This document shows positions 9,626 through 18,837 of a stretch of 50,948 bases of DNA, piece after piece. The translations under genes were made by a program, and so were the position numbers. Under the pieces are notes generated by a model. It was not told the origin of the DNA. It saw only the letters and a program-made list of their open reading frames with translations, and made no database searches. Positions within the stretch are counted from its first letter, which is position 1. Every line of letters begins with the position of its first letter. Origin of the DNA: Mesostigma viride (Eukaryota; Streptophyta; Mesostigmatophyceae; Mesostigmatales; Mesostigmataceae); assembly GCA_009746045.1 (NCBI GenBank), contig RPFO01001038.1, positions 1 through 50,948 of the forward strand, read 5' to 3'.

Positions 9626-9788
9626 GGTAGTCGAGGCGACTCTACCACGGCGCGTGCAAACTTGATGACAAAAGTATCACCGAAAGCCGGTTACAAACGT
9701 CATCACGGCGCGGCGCTCCAGATATTTTGTCAGGACGGAATAAATGTCCAGGTAATCCTTCGAAGACAGTCTCTCTCCTTCCACGGAA

Positions 9789-10415
9789 ATGGGCAACCTT
9801 CCTTCCTTTCAACGCCAAGACATTTTTTGCGAATGTCTATCAATGCCCGCTTCAGAACAAGAGCTGTTGGCGACTTGTTTAATGGAAGGTTCCGTTTCTC
9901 TGTCTGAGTGCGTGTTGCGCGATTTCAAGCGCGTAAAGGAGCAGAGCCAGATCGGAAAACAGCCGATCAAGCGGAAGCACTATCTCGACCTCTGTCTGGT
10001 CGTGCATCCAGACAAGAACCAAGACGCTTCTGAATGTGCCAGTCAGCTCTTCGACGTTGTGCAGCGGGTATACGGACGCGGCGTTTGCCCGACGAGCTCT
10101 CCCAAAGTATTCGGCGACACATTCGCCGATTTGACACGCGAGTTGATCGATGTTTCAAACCTAAGCGTGTGCGTCACTGTTTGGGGTCGAGCGTTGAGGA
10201 AGGAAATCGGTACTCTGCACGAAGCAGAGACGAGGTTTCGCTCACTGCCTCCTCACAACCAGATGATCGCATGGGCAAGGGCTCGATCCGCCGCCGAGAT
10301 CTTGCGATCAAAAAAAGGCGACCTCTGTGTCGTATTGAAAGCTATGGAGGCTCTCGATGCCTGCAAAAAGCTACGACAACGAAACGACATTCGTCGTTTT
10401 TTTCGGTCCTCGTAG
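9789..10415 (+). CDS. J-domain (DnaJ-like) protein
   Basis: A 208-residue protein. The segment around residues 62-90 fits helix II, the invariant HPD loop (HPDKN, residues 73-77) and helix III of a J-domain. That motif stimulates the ATPase of Hsp70 chaperones. The flanking N- and C-terminal parts do not match the usual DnaJ zinc or C-terminal domains. The protein could recruit host Hsp70 for virion assembly or replication, a role inferred from other viral J-proteins. Confidence 0.65.
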   Translation: MGNLPSFQRQDIFCECLSMPASEQELLATCLMEGSVSLSECVLRDFKRVKEQSQIGKQPIKRKHYLDLCLVVHPDKNQDASECASQLFDVVQRVYGRGVCPTSSPKVFGDTFADLTRELIDVSNLSVCVTVWGRALRKEIGTLHEAETRFRSLPPHNQMIAWARARSAAEILRSKKGDLCVVLKAMEALDACKKLRQRNDIRRFFRSS

Positions 10416-10420
10416 TAACA

Positions 10421-10795
10421 ATGGTGTCGAAAATCCGCTGCTGTGCCGCCACGAAGGACGGGAAAATGTCCTGCAAGACGGTCTCCTCAAAGTCCAAGTG
10501 CAGAACACATATTCGAAGAATGAAGGACGCAGCCTCCGCCCCATCTCGAGGCGTTTTTCCTCGCGTCTACACCCGCCCACCTGTCTACATCGTCGAACGA
10601 AGATACATCGAGCGACCCACCCCCCCTGCGCCATCGACGGCTGCTACTGCGGGGAGTGTCGCCCCTCCAGCTGCATCCGAGCCTTCCGCTCCTGAACCAT
10701 CTGATGCTGATGGCCACGGGGCGGGACAGAAACGCAAAAGACTAAGAAGAGTTAGAAAGAAGAAGACTGTAAAGGTTCGGCAGAAGAAGAAGTGA
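10421..10795 (+). CDS. Mini-zinc-domain basic protein
   Basis: A 125-residue protein. Its N-terminus has a compact Cys/His module: CC near residue 7, a Cys about ten residues on, then C-x2-H. The same module opens the genes at 19671 and 45455. The middle is Pro/Ala/Ser-rich and the end is strongly basic (KKKTVKVRQKKK). This suggests a nucleic-acid-binding or nuclear protein. It follows the J-domain gene by five bases. Confidence 0.6.
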   Translation: MVSKIRCCAATKDGKMSCKTVSSKSKCRTHIRRMKDAASAPSRGVFPRVYTRPPVYIVERRYIERPTPPAPSTAATAGSVAPPAASEPSAPEPSDADGHGAGQKRKRLRRVRKKKTVKVRQKKK

Positions 10796-10821
10796 TTTTA
10801 TGTAATATATGATTTAATGAA

Positions 10822-11298
10822 ATGGATTCTCTTAAAACAATGAAAGACTCCGATCTGCCACTTTTATCATTAGATGGCCTCGAACTGCCTTGTAAAGTCG
10901 TAAGCTGTCATGACGGCGATACCGTCCGTGTTGCCGCGAATGTTCCTTGGACGGAACTTTGTGTCAAACTCAACGTCCGCCTAGCCGGTATCAACGCACC
11001 GGAAATGCACCCGCCAGCCTTTACTTGGAACCGAGACACGGTCAAGAAATCAGCGTGTCTTTCTCGCAACGCACTCATAAAGCTAGCGACCGATTGCAAG
11101 TTTGACCCGTCCGACACAACGTTCAGCCCCAAGGATATACAAGAGTTAGTGGATACAAACACGAAGATCATTACACTTCGTTGCCATCAGAATGACGCGT
11201 TCGGTCGCGTTTTAGGGACACTCGTCATTGAAGACGGGGTAACTGTAAACGAAGTGATGCTGGCATCTGGCCACGCGCTTCCGTTTATAAAAAATTAG
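10822..11298 (+). CDS. Staphylococcal-nuclease-like (SNase/TNase) protein
   Basis: A 158-residue SNase-fold protein. HDGDTV near residue 34 supplies the calcium-binding Asp. RLAGINAPE (about residues 54-62) contains the catalytic Arg and Glu, and FGRVLG near residue 130 the second Arg. All key residues are present, so it is probably an active nuclease. There is no clear signal peptide, which points to action inside the cell. A TATA-like TAATATATG lies just upstream. Confidence 0.85.
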   Translation: MDSLKTMKDSDLPLLSLDGLELPCKVVSCHDGDTVRVAANVPWTELCVKLNVRLAGINAPEMHPPAFTWNRDTVKKSACLSRNALIKLATDCKFDPSDTTFSPKDIQELVDTNTKIITLRCHQNDAFGRVLGTLVIEDGVTVNEVMLASGHALPFIKN

Positions 11299-11322
11299 TC
11301 GTTCTCTGGATTTGTAGCGCAG

Positions 11323-11832
11323 ATGGTAACGATGAGTATTTTGAACGTTTCGTCTATGTTGTACGCGATCCCTATGATTCATGTGTGGGCCGTACAACAT
11401 ACGGTCACGTTCAGGTATGGATACGTTGCACTTGTAGTGATGTCTCAAATCAATCATTCTTTAAACGAACGCGTCGTGCGAAAGATCGATATGGTCGTCG
11501 CAAACTACATGGCTCTGTACGGAGCGTACGCGGGGATCGTGTGCGGTATAATCTCGTGGCGCGTTATCATGATGTACGCTTCTTTAATGTACGCACTGCT
11601 CGCTTATTGGATTTTTCGATTGTCGAAAGATAGCAACACGATGCACGCTTTGCTGCATGTGATCACGTTCGGGGGATCATACGCATTGGTTTCCGAGCCC
11701 AGTGCTACCCTAAAAATATCGCATTTTATTAGATATCATGTCAGACACATTGGTCAAAATAGCAGCTGCTACAGGAGCTGGACTACTTGTAGCGTATGCT
11801 GCTTCTCAATATGCGCTACAATCAGAAACTGA
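11323..11832 (+). CDS. Multi-pass membrane protein
   Basis: A 169-residue protein with about four hydrophobic segments in its first 130 residues. The final ~35 residues are Cys/Ser-rich and overlap the start of the next gene (11738) by 95 bases, so the true end could be earlier if a frameshift is present. Family unknown. Confidence 0.55.
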   Translation: MVTMSILNVSSMLYAIPMIHVWAVQHTVTFRYGYVALVVMSQINHSLNERVVRKIDMVVANYMALYGAYAGIVCGIISWRVIMMYASLMYALLAYWIFRLSKDSNTMHALLHVITFGGSYALVSEPSATLKISHFIRYHVRHIGQNSSCYRSWTTCSVCCFSICATIRN

Positions 11833-12385
11833 TCCAGAAAATCATGAGGAACAGGAAACCAAGTCGGTTCTCGACGTTTGCAAAAAAGCTCGATGGCAAA
11901 CCAAGATGTGTCTCTCGCCGTCTTCCTACATAGGCTACTCGATTCCAGACGGCAAGCAGCCTGAAGTAAGACGTGTCGATGCAGAACGGGTATCAAAAGA
12001 TTTGAACGCAGGTCCCTTCACGGTTACCAAGGTTATCAAAACTCCATCAGACGACGGAGTTCGTCAAGGCATTTTCGTCATGGAGGCTGCCAACGGATTC
12101 ATCGTCGTTCGTGACGCGACTCCATCATCTAACGAATTGATCTTGGAGCAAGAGCCAACACCTTGGGACAGAGAACGTCTTATACGCACTCTTGACGACG
12201 TGTACACAAGCAAGAGCTGGCTTCAGGCGATTCGACGCTGCGACATCGTGAACCGATTCCGGAACCGGTTTCCAACACGGATGATAACCCATTTCGACAT
12301 GGACGGATGGGGAATCACTCTCGTCATCGAAACGCAAGGCGTGCGTCTGTTCGCATACGCTATTTGGGATGACAGAACGGCGTGA
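11738..12385 (+). CDS. Membrane-anchored hypothetical protein
   Basis: A 215-residue protein. Residues about 6-25 form one hydrophobic anchor near the N-terminus. The rest is a soluble domain with charged and aromatic residues. No motif is recognised. The gene ends 26 bases inside the opposing zinc-ribbon gene. Confidence 0.65.
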   Translation: MSDTLVKIAAATGAGLLVAYAASQYALQSETDPENHEEQETKSVLDVCKKARWQTKMCLSPSSYIGYSIPDGKQPEVRRVDAERVSKDLNAGPFTVTKVIKTPSDDGVRQGIFVMEAANGFIVVRDATPSSNELILEQEPTPWDRERLIRTLDDVYTSKSWLQAIRRCDIVNRFRNRFPTRMITHFDMDGWGITLVIETQGVRLFAYAIWDDRTA

Positions 12386-12764
12386 CGCGGTTCGTCGCGA
12401 AACAGGCGTGCTCGTTGACGGTGGTGTGATACGTAAGATGCGGGGAATACGCGTTCTTAAAAACCTTCATCATGTCGGACTCGTTTCTCCCGACACCGAA
12501 CTTGGTATCGTAGCAAGACTTGCAACACAAGATCCATGGTTCTGGTTGTTTTTCCATTGCCGGTCTCGTCATCCATCGGCCTTCGAACTTCCACCCGTCT
12601 TCGGAAACAGGACTGTGGCAGTACGCGCACGATTCGTGTTTCTGATCCTCCATGGCTTCGAGTTGTGCGACTCTGTCAGCCCTGGCAGCACGTTTTTTAG
12701 CATTGATGATTTCCTCCCGTTCCCTCTGTACGACGAACTCGGGCTTGGCGCATCCGTAGGACAT
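12360..12764 (-). CDS. Zinc-ribbon-like hypothetical protein
   Basis: A 134-residue protein from the ATG at 12764; the upstream extension is Arg/Pro-rich and unlikely to be coding. It begins with a charged helix. CAYC and CKSC, about 35 residues apart, could form a zinc ribbon. It may bind nucleic acid or protein. It lies two bases from the next minus-strand gene. Confidence 0.65.
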   Translation of the reverse strand: MSYGCAKPEFVVQREREEIINAKKRAARADRVAQLEAMEDQKHESCAYCHSPVSEDGWKFEGRWMTRPAMEKQPEPWILCCKSCYDTKFGVGRNESDMMKVFKNAYSPHLTYHTTVNEHACFATNRVTPFCHPK

Positions 12765-12766
12765 GG

Positions 12767-13030
12767 TTATCCTACGAGATTGTTTTGCTGGTACGCGGGT
12801 GCGGAAGAGTTGGACGAAGCTTTCCAACGAAGGACGAGGGCGACGAGAGCGAATAAGAAGAGGACGATGATGACGCATAAGAGGGGGCGCGGGGTCCATG
12901 TCGGCTGGTCGTCGTACACGTACTCCACGATGAGATGCGGTTTCTCCTTGTCCACGTAGACACAGGTTCCGTCGTTGAGAGAGCATCTGAGATGCTGGGG
13001 AACTTCGTTGACGGCTTGCAGACCGTACAT
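12767..13030 (-). CDS. Single-pass membrane protein, 87 aa
   Basis: The ATG at 13030 is chosen because a further upstream start would overlap the plus gene at 13093. A strongly hydrophobic segment of about 20 residues lies near the middle to end, followed by a Ser/Ala/Asn-rich tail. The family is unknown. A TATATA sequence lies just upstream of the ATG. Confidence 0.6.
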   Translation of the reverse strand: MYGLQAVNEVPQHLRCSLNDGTCVYVDKEKPHLIVEYVYDDQPTWTPRPLLCVIIVLFLFALVALVLRWKASSNSSAPAYQQNNLVG

Positions 13031-13035
13031 GTCAG

Positions 13036-13043
13036 ATATATAC
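13036..13043 (-). promoter_or_regulatory. TATATA element close to a start codon
   Basis: GGTATATATC on the minus strand ends about six bases before the ATG at 13030. It is one of many TATA-like sites unusually near the start codon in this window. Confidence 0.35.
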
Positions 13044-13092
13044 CGTACTGGGACTAAATATTTTTTCGAATGCAATACATTATACGAACACA

Positions 13093-13413
13093 ATGGGTTC
13101 CGCTCAATCTTCCCAAGTAGCACAGACACTGGCTAAACCTGTTGAAACGGTCGCACAGGGCGCGGCCGAGGGTATGAAAAAGTTCAAGTTTATTACTTCC
13201 GACGGGAACGTGTTTCCTCCGTTTGCGGCGATCATCGCCGGATTCCTCGCTCTGAATTTGCACATGTCGATGAGCGCCCGTGCAAACGAATTGCTGAACA
13301 AGGATCAGAAACCGGTCATCGGCTGGTCTATCTTTGGTACATCGGCCCTACTTTCTACTTTGCTTGGCCTGTCCTTGTACCATATGATGGCGAAGGCGCG
13401 CGTGAATAACTAA
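13093..13413 (+). CDS. Putative myristoylated membrane protein
   Basis: A 106-residue protein starting MGSAQSS, which fits the N-myristoylation pattern (Gly2, Ser at 6). Two hydrophobic segments lie at about residues 40-57 and 75-92. Small myristoylated membrane proteins are common in virion inner membranes of large DNA viruses. That role is inferred, and the sequence family is not recognised. Confidence 0.65.
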   Translation: MGSAQSSQVAQTLAKPVETVAQGAAEGMKKFKFITSDGNVFPPFAAIIAGFLALNLHMSMSARANELLNKDQKPVIGWSIFGTSALLSTLLGLSLYHMMAKARVNN

Positions 13414-13422
13414 TAACAAAGT

Positions 13423-13659
13423 CTAGCCCATTCTCGCAGTTTTCTGCATTCTCAAACAAAACTTCCGATTCCAACCGATCAATTCGAACAACACATGCAA
13501 AATAGACGCCGATATAGCGACCTGTATGAGAATCCCCGCATGCGTCATCGCCCTTTCCCCGTCATAGTGCATGTGGACCGAATGCACGAGCGTCATGACA
13601 CCCGCCATGGCGGCCGCTACGACCGCGGCCTCGATAAGCACGACTCCGAATTGTGACAT
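13423..13659 (-). CDS. Small membrane protein, 78 aa
   Basis: Two hydrophobic segments (about residues 5-26 and 42-62) with a His-rich loop between them. It stops one base before the stop side of the next minus-strand gene region. Family unknown. Confidence 0.6.
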   Translation of the reverse strand: MSQFGVVLIEAAVVAAAMAGVMTLVHSVHMHYDGERAMTHAGILIQVAISASILHVLFELIGWNRKFCLRMQKTARMG

Positions 13660-14073
13660 TTAGTATGTTCTCAACAAAAATATCGCAGAGGGAATTTCGC
13701 TAGTAGGTACAGCGAAGAAGGACATTGACAATAACGAAAACGAGCCTTTCGCTTTCAAAGCGCAAGACCTCGCAAGTTCAGCGAGAATTTTTCTTTGTAT
13801 CCACTCTGTCGTCCGCCTCACTTCACTATAACATCCCATCCAGTTCACGGCTTCACGGTATGCTCTCAGAGTTCCGGAGGCGCTGTCTCGTCCCTTTTCA
13901 AACGCTAGATGACGCACAAGACACGCGACCACCAGTTCCTTGTCGACGAATCCGGTCATTGTGTCATCTACCGTTTTTGCACACGAGATCGCACAGACGC
14001 GACAAATCCCGATCCGCTTAAAATCGTCGAGAATGGCGGATAATTTTCTGAGACACGAGAGACATCGTTTCAT
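13660..14073 (-). CDS. Cys-rich hypothetical protein
   Basis: A 137-residue protein from the ATG at 14073. The N-terminal third has CLSC and CRVCAISC, spaced like a zinc-binding pair. The remainder is helical and charged. No family is recognised. Its start faces the coiled-coil gene at 14136. Confidence 0.6.
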   Translation of the reverse strand: MKRCLSCLRKLSAILDDFKRIGICRVCAISCAKTVDDTMTGFVDKELVVACLVRHLAFEKGRDSASGTLRAYREAVNWMGCYSEVRRTTEWIQRKILAELARSCALKAKGSFSLLSMSFFAVPTSEIPSAIFLLRTY

Positions 14074-14135
14074 AACGCGTTTTTCATATTGAATTGTGCA
14101 TTTTCTCGGATAATAAACTGACGCAATATAAGGGA

Positions 14136-16598
14136 ATGAATAACGCTCTGTTCGGACCATCCGAAGAAACCATAATCAACAACGTCGTCACGGGTCTCCA
14201 GGCGTATAACCCGTGGATGGACGCTCGTAAGATTCCCTTCGAGGTCGTGAGTGTCGGTCCTGATGTGGGGACGCGTCCAGGTTTTCTTCGAACGATGCTT
14301 GCTAAGTTAGTCGACGCCCCGGCAGAGGTCTTCACACGTCTCATGGAATTGTTTAAGTCTGCGTACTCCTCTTTGTTCGGCGGGCGATTGCGGGGAGAAA
14401 TTATCGAGGATATTTTGTCCGACCGTACGCTAAAGGATTTTGCAGCATCTGATGAATTGAAAGCCTCGCTGCGAACGTACATTGAAGAACGGCTAATTGA
14501 TTTGATGAGTAGCCGTACAGAGGAAGAATATAACCAAAAAATCTTGATACAGTCACAAGAAATTGACAAAATCAAACTCGAGAATGAAGAACTCAAAAAG
14601 CTAGCAGACGAACAGAAGGAACAATCTAAAAGACTTGAAAAAGACATCGAATTGCTTTCGATGGATAAGGAGGGTATTCAAAATCTGCTTAAAGAAACTC
14701 TCGATCAACTCTACAAGCGAGAAATGGAGTTAAACACTCTGAAAACACTTAGAATCGATTCAAACTCGACGACACAATTGGAGACTGAGGTAAGTAAACT
14801 AAGGGATGAAGTCGCAGAACTACGAGACAGCAAACAAGTAGTCACACAAGAACTCGAGAAAGCAAATGTTGAACTTTTAGAAATTAAACAGAGAGAGGCG
14901 GGAGGCAAAAGTGAAATGGCGGTTGTCGTAAAAGAGCGGGACGAGGCTGTTCGCGAATTAGCGAAACAATCATTTAGGCTAGAAAAAGACATCACAACGC
15001 TTTCAACGGAAAAAGAGGGTATTCAACAAGTGCTTAACGAAACTCTTGAACAACTCAACAAGCGAGAAACGGAGTTGAAAAATGTGCAAACTTTGTACGA
15101 AGATGCGCAGAATCAACTAAGAACTTATTCCGGCTCAGAGACAAATATAGAGGGATTGTTGGCAGATGTGAATAGGCTACGGTCTGAAGTCGCGGAACTT
15201 ACAGACAGCAAACAAGTAGTCACACAAGAACTCGAATACGCAAACAGAGAACTTTCACAAATTAAAGAGGCACTTGGTGCCATCGAGGAAGCACGAGTGG
15301 CAGACAAAAGCGAAATGGCGGTTGTCGTAAAAGAGCGGGACGAAGCTGTTCGCAAATTAGCAGAAATGCAGACCATGAGAAGCGAAGTCGCCACACAGAT
15401 CACAGAGACCATCGAAAGAGAGCGAGGCACTTTTGGTCGTGAGCGACAGGCCTTTTTGAATCGAATTAAAGAGCTTGAAGGATTGAGCGAGGATTTCAGT
15501 GTAAAGCTTGCAAAACAAGAACGAATTGTTGCTGAAAAAGAAGGAAACATTGCACGACTCATCGCGGACAATGACAGTACTGCGGAACAGTTGAGCGAAA
15601 TTAAAGCGTCTTTAGGGAAAAGCAAAGGGTTAGAGGATCAAATTGAGGGGCTCAAATATGAGAAGCAAAACCTGGAGGATCAGCTTAAACAGGCAAGTAA
15701 GGAATTGTTAGAAAATAAACAAAAATTCGACAGAAATGGCAATGACGCCACAGAGGCAATTACGCTACGAAAAGAGAATGGGGCGCTAACCAATCAAATC
15801 GCTTCGTTGAAGACACAATTAGCGGAATTAAACGGGGAAATAAGCGCGAAAACTGAACAATATTCAATTGAGGTAACGATGCGAGAGAAACTAGAAAAAC
15901 AAAACAGATATCTTGAAGCGATGCAAAAGTTCAACCCTCCCGACGATCAAGACAAGGAGTTATTAGAAAAGCTTGCTAACACGTATGTGGCCGACACGTG
16001 GAAGACTGTTGATGCCATTCGAAGCTGGTTTGGAAACGGAAAAACAGACGTTCTACAACAACTCGAAAAAGAGTTACAGAAAAATAAAGAAAATCGGCGG
16101 AATAACGCTATCGACGCAAAACTAAACGAACAGAAGCTAAAATGGGATAAACAAAACCTCGAAGAAAGACTTACTTGGGAACAGAAACTCATAAAAGCAA
16201 CCGAAGAACGAGATAAAGCTTTGAAGGAAATTAAAAATATAGGGTCACAATTGACACAACTACACGGTTTTTACGAACAAAAAAGCTTACAAAGGTCCCA
16301 ACATGCATACGACTTAAATAAACAAATCTCGATTCTCTCAGAGACTATAAACGATAACGAAGTAGAGATAAAGAGACTCAAAAACTTGTTAGAAACTGAC
16401 GACTTGGTGTTTTTGAGAACGAATTATGAGTACAATCCGCCGACGAAAGAACAAGAAAGATTGATGAGAGAACTTTCAAAACGTTTAGCTGACAATGCGC
16501 CTATGAATGCTGCTTCTTTCGGAACACGGGGAAATACAGGAGATTATATAGTAGGACAACTAAAGTATCTACGCGACCAATATCAAAGAAAGGCATAA
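14136..16598 (+). CDS. Long coiled-coil protein
   Basis: An 820-residue protein. After an N-terminal domain of about 120 residues, most of the chain is Glu/Lys/Leu/Gln-rich heptad sequence. A unit of 115 residues is duplicated in tandem: both copies open with a KDI-x2-LS segment (bases about 14637 and 14982) and contain DSKQVVTQELE. The C-terminal 50 residues are less charged. It could be a scaffold, tegument or fibre protein. The start is the ATG at 14136. It ends 16 bases inside the opposing desulfurase gene. Confidence 0.75.
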   Translation: MNNALFGPSEETIINNVVTGLQAYNPWMDARKIPFEVVSVGPDVGTRPGFLRTMLAKLVDAPAEVFTRLMELFKSAYSSLFGGRLRGEIIEDILSDRTLKDFAASDELKASLRTYIEERLIDLMSSRTEEEYNQKILIQSQEIDKIKLENEELKKLADEQKEQSKRLEKDIELLSMDKEGIQNLLKETLDQLYKREMELNTLKTLRIDSNSTTQLETEVSKLRDEVAELRDSKQVVTQELEKANVELLEIKQREAGGKSEMAVVVKERDEAVRELAKQSFRLEKDITTLSTEKEGIQQVLNETLEQLNKRETELKNVQTLYEDAQNQLRTYSGSETNIEGLLADVNRLRSEVAELTDSKQVVTQELEYANRELSQIKEALGAIEEARVADKSEMAVVVKERDEAVRKLAEMQTMRSEVATQITETIERERGTFGRERQAFLNRIKELEGLSEDFSVKLAKQERIVAEKEGNIARLIADNDSTAEQLSEIKASLGKSKGLEDQIEGLKYEKQNLEDQLKQASKELLENKQKFDRNGNDATEAITLRKENGALTNQIASLKTQLAELNGEISAKTEQYSIEVTMREKLEKQNRYLEAMQKFNPPDDQDKELLEKLANTYVADTWKTVDAIRSWFGNGKTDVLQQLEKELQKNKENRRNNAIDAKLNEQKLKWDKQNLEERLTWEQKLIKATEERDKALKEIKNIGSQLTQLHGFYEQKSLQRSQHAYDLNKQISILSETINDNEVEIKRLKNLLETDDLVFLRTNYEYNPPTKEQERLMRELSKRLADNAPMNAASFGTRGNTGDYIVGQLKYLRDQYQRKA
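14637..15364 (+). repeat. Tandem duplication inside the coiled-coil gene
   Basis: Two copies of a unit of about 345 bases (copy 1 about 14637-14981, copy 2 about 14982-15364). Long blocks are identical or near identical, for example around DSKQVVTQELE and EMAVVVKERDEAVR. The second copy carries a short insertion. Confidence 0.75.
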
Positions 16599-17701
16599 GT
16601 AACAAACTCGTCTAGTTCCTCTTTTGTCGTCTGGGAACTTAACCCGATGCGCACTGTCCCCTTCTCTTTCTCGATAGGAAGACCAATGGCTTTAAGAGTC
16701 TCGCTCCGTTTCAACAAGTGACAGGCAGAACCTGTCGAGACCGCGATCCCCTTTGCCGCCAACCGCTTGACGAGCGCACGCGAACTACGGACAGGAAGTG
16801 ACACGGATACCAAGTTTGGCAACACGTCCTCGGGATTTTCAGGACCGTTCATTACGCCACCTCTAGCAACAAGACGCTGGACTAGATATTTGCGCATTTT
16901 CCTGATTCGCGCAACGTCCGACCGGCCTCTAACGCAGTTCAACTTGACAGCTTCGGCTAACGCGCATATGAGGGGCGGTGATTCCGTACCTGGCCTTACG
17001 GCACGTTCCTGTCCACCTCCCCAAGCGAGCGGGGAAAGACAAGAAGGGTCTTTTCTCATGATCAACGCCCCGACACCTTTCACGGAATGGATTTTGTGTC
17101 CGGACAATACGTAACTGTCAAGATTGTGCACGCCTCGGATCTTAAATTTACCCGCGGCCTGGGTGGTATCTGAATGAAAGTGGACTCGCTTTCCGACAAT
17201 TTTTCGGATAGCGCCGAGATCTTGTAACGTTCCGATTTCGTTATTGGCGTAAATAATGCTCACTAGTTTGACGCGCTTCCCATACTTTTTCATCGCCTCT
17301 TGGATCTTCTCTAGCGAAACGAATCCGTTTCTGTCTACCGGGATCCGAACAATCTCTACTTTGTGTTTGTCTGCAAGATGTTCAAGCGGCTTGATACCAG
17401 CGGGATGTTCGATTTCAGAAGTGATGACGACACCTTCGTACCCGTTTCTTTCCATAACGCCATTAAGTACGATGTTCATCGATTCTGTGGCGCCGGATGT
17501 AAACACGATCGACTTGCATGGCTCCTTGAGATATTTTGCTATCATGGCGCGCGCCTTTTCTACCACATTCCTCGCCCTCTTACCAATCTCGTGCGAAGAA
17601 GAGGGGTTTCCGTACAGATCTTTCGACACGGACGTCATCACCTTGACTACCTCTGGATGCGGCTTCGTCGTGCTATTGTTGTCGAGGTAGATCTCTCTCA
17701 T
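16583..17701 (-). CDS. Cysteine desulfurase, NifS/IscS family
   Basis: A 372-residue class V aminotransferase-fold enzyme that takes sulfur from cysteine for Fe-S clusters or thionucleotides. Visible sites: the ATES phosphate loop (71-74), His99 in EIEH, Asp178 and Gln181, the PLP lysine Lys203 in SGHKIHS, and the active-site Cys327 in STGSAC. All are present, so it should be active. A NifS-like gene is known in asfarviruses, but the family is rare in viruses. The start MREIYLDNNSTT is typical of the family. Confidence 0.93.
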   Translation of the reverse strand: MREIYLDNNSTTKPHPEVVKVMTSVSKDLYGNPSSSHEIGKRARNVVEKARAMIAKYLKEPCKSIVFTSGATESMNIVLNGVMERNGYEGVVITSEIEHPAGIKPLEHLADKHKVEIVRIPVDRNGFVSLEKIQEAMKKYGKRVKLVSIIYANNEIGTLQDLGAIRKIVGKRVHFHSDTTQAAGKFKIRGVHNLDSYVLSGHKIHSVKGVGALIMRKDPSCLSPLAWGGGQERAVRPGTESPPLICALAEAVKLNCVRGRSDVARIRKMRKYLVQRLVARGGVMNGPENPEDVLPNLVSVSLPVRSSRALVKRLAAKGIAVSTGSACHLLKRSETLKAIGLPIEKEKGTVRIGLSSQTTKEELDEFVTYAFL

Positions 17702-17788
17702 GTGTTCTGTTATCAGCAGGGAATACAATTCTGCACAAAATCGGTTCGTTCAACGATTCGCGAAATAAATATCTCCACAAGACACACC

Positions 17789-18466
17789 ATGGGGAAGATA
17801 AATATGCTCGAACCCGGTCAGTCCGCCCCTTCTCGCAAAAGGAGCAAGCGCGCGCTGCGCAAGCTCCCGGAAGTCCCGGAAGAGACCGAGGAAAACAAAG
17901 CGATGGCGAGGCGGTCGATTGCGACGGAGACAACGACGAATCTCTCTCCACCTGATCGATTTTCCATCCCGAACACGCTAGCAGAGAGCTTTATCGAATT
18001 TCTTGTTCGTCCCGACGGCACAGTGAACGTCGGAGCGCTTTGTTCTGCCATGAACAGCAGCCCCCGGGACGTTTTTGCAAGCGACACGGCCTGGGTCAGG
18101 ATTTCGGACGTCATGGCTGCAATGACCTCGAACAAGAAACTCCGACCTCTACGAGACGCTTTCGGGGAGACCGTGCAAAGCATGCAAGAAATTCGCGGGG
18201 AGATCGACACGGACGATAAGGAAAACACGATCCCCTATCGCTGCGTGGATTTTTTAAAAAGTGTCTACGGCCACAATCTTTTTGACGCCGTCCATCTAAT
18301 GACTTTCGGTGGCATGGTGTACAGCGAGTTCATCGAAAAGCGAGGGCACCCTCCGCCCTTGCGTGCGGACGGGTACAAATTGTACTTCACTCGCGATATT
18401 CCTATCATGAAGAGTGCATTTGACAAATGGAACGGCAAGTTGCCAGTTAAAAACGAGCTTATTTGA
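17789..18466 (+). CDS. Hypothetical protein, 225 aa
   Basis: The N-terminus has a basic stretch (RKRSKRALRK) that may be a nuclear localisation signal. The C-terminal two thirds form a mixed helical domain with a conserved-looking Asp/Phe/Tyr-rich end. I do not recognise the family. An AATAAATATC sequence lies about 25 bases before the ATG. Confidence 0.65.
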   Translation: MGKINMLEPGQSAPSRKRSKRALRKLPEVPEETEENKAMARRSIATETTTNLSPPDRFSIPNTLAESFIEFLVRPDGTVNVGALCSAMNSSPRDVFASDTAWVRISDVMAAMTSNKKLRPLRDAFGETVQSMQEIRGEIDTDDKENTIPYRCVDFLKSVYGHNLFDAVHLMTFGGMVYSEFIEKRGHPPPLRADGYKLYFTRDIPIMKSAFDKWNGKLPVKNELI

Positions 18467-18495
18467 ATATTTTATTCATTCATCAAAGTAAGACC

Positions 18496-18837
18496 ATGCA
18501 ACACAAACTTGTTTTGACTGCCGCCGCAGCGGGTGCAATCGTGTCCACCGTACTCACAATTCTGTTCTCTCATTTCAATCGTCGTCTGAAAAACATGCGT
18601 TCCGAGACAGACGATATAGCTGTAGAAATGCGCAACTTAGGCGAAGAAACGAACGATCCTTTGTCTGTCCAACGCGAGGCGGAGAACAGAGCGAAAAAGT
18701 ACCGTCGAGTGAAAAATAGATTATCGTACGCTCTCGCATTCGGCTGGGGAATCACAGCAAGCTTGCTTTTAGTCTTTTTGTTCCTCGTTCTTCGTCCCGA
18801 TTTTCCAGCTCCGTCGGTGTTTGAGTCGGAGCGGTGA
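18496..18837 (+). CDS. Two-pass membrane protein, 113 aa
   Basis: Hydrophobic segments at about residues 5-24 and 78-98 flank a charged, helical middle. The start is the ATG at 18496. The last 86 bases overlap the end of the opposing zinc protein gene. Family unknown. Confidence 0.6.
   Translation: MQHKLVLTAAAAGAIVSTVLTILFSHFNRRLKNMRSETDDIAVEMRNLGEETNDPLSVQREAENRAKKYRRVKNRLSYALAFGWGITASLLLVFLFLVLRPDFPAPSVFESER

Noticed and set aside
11313-11330. A tRNA D-arm-like sequence (TAGCGCAGATGGTAACG)
   Set aside because: No matching acceptor stem, anticodon arm or T-arm (GGTTCGAATCC-like) follows, and the region is the start of a coding frame.
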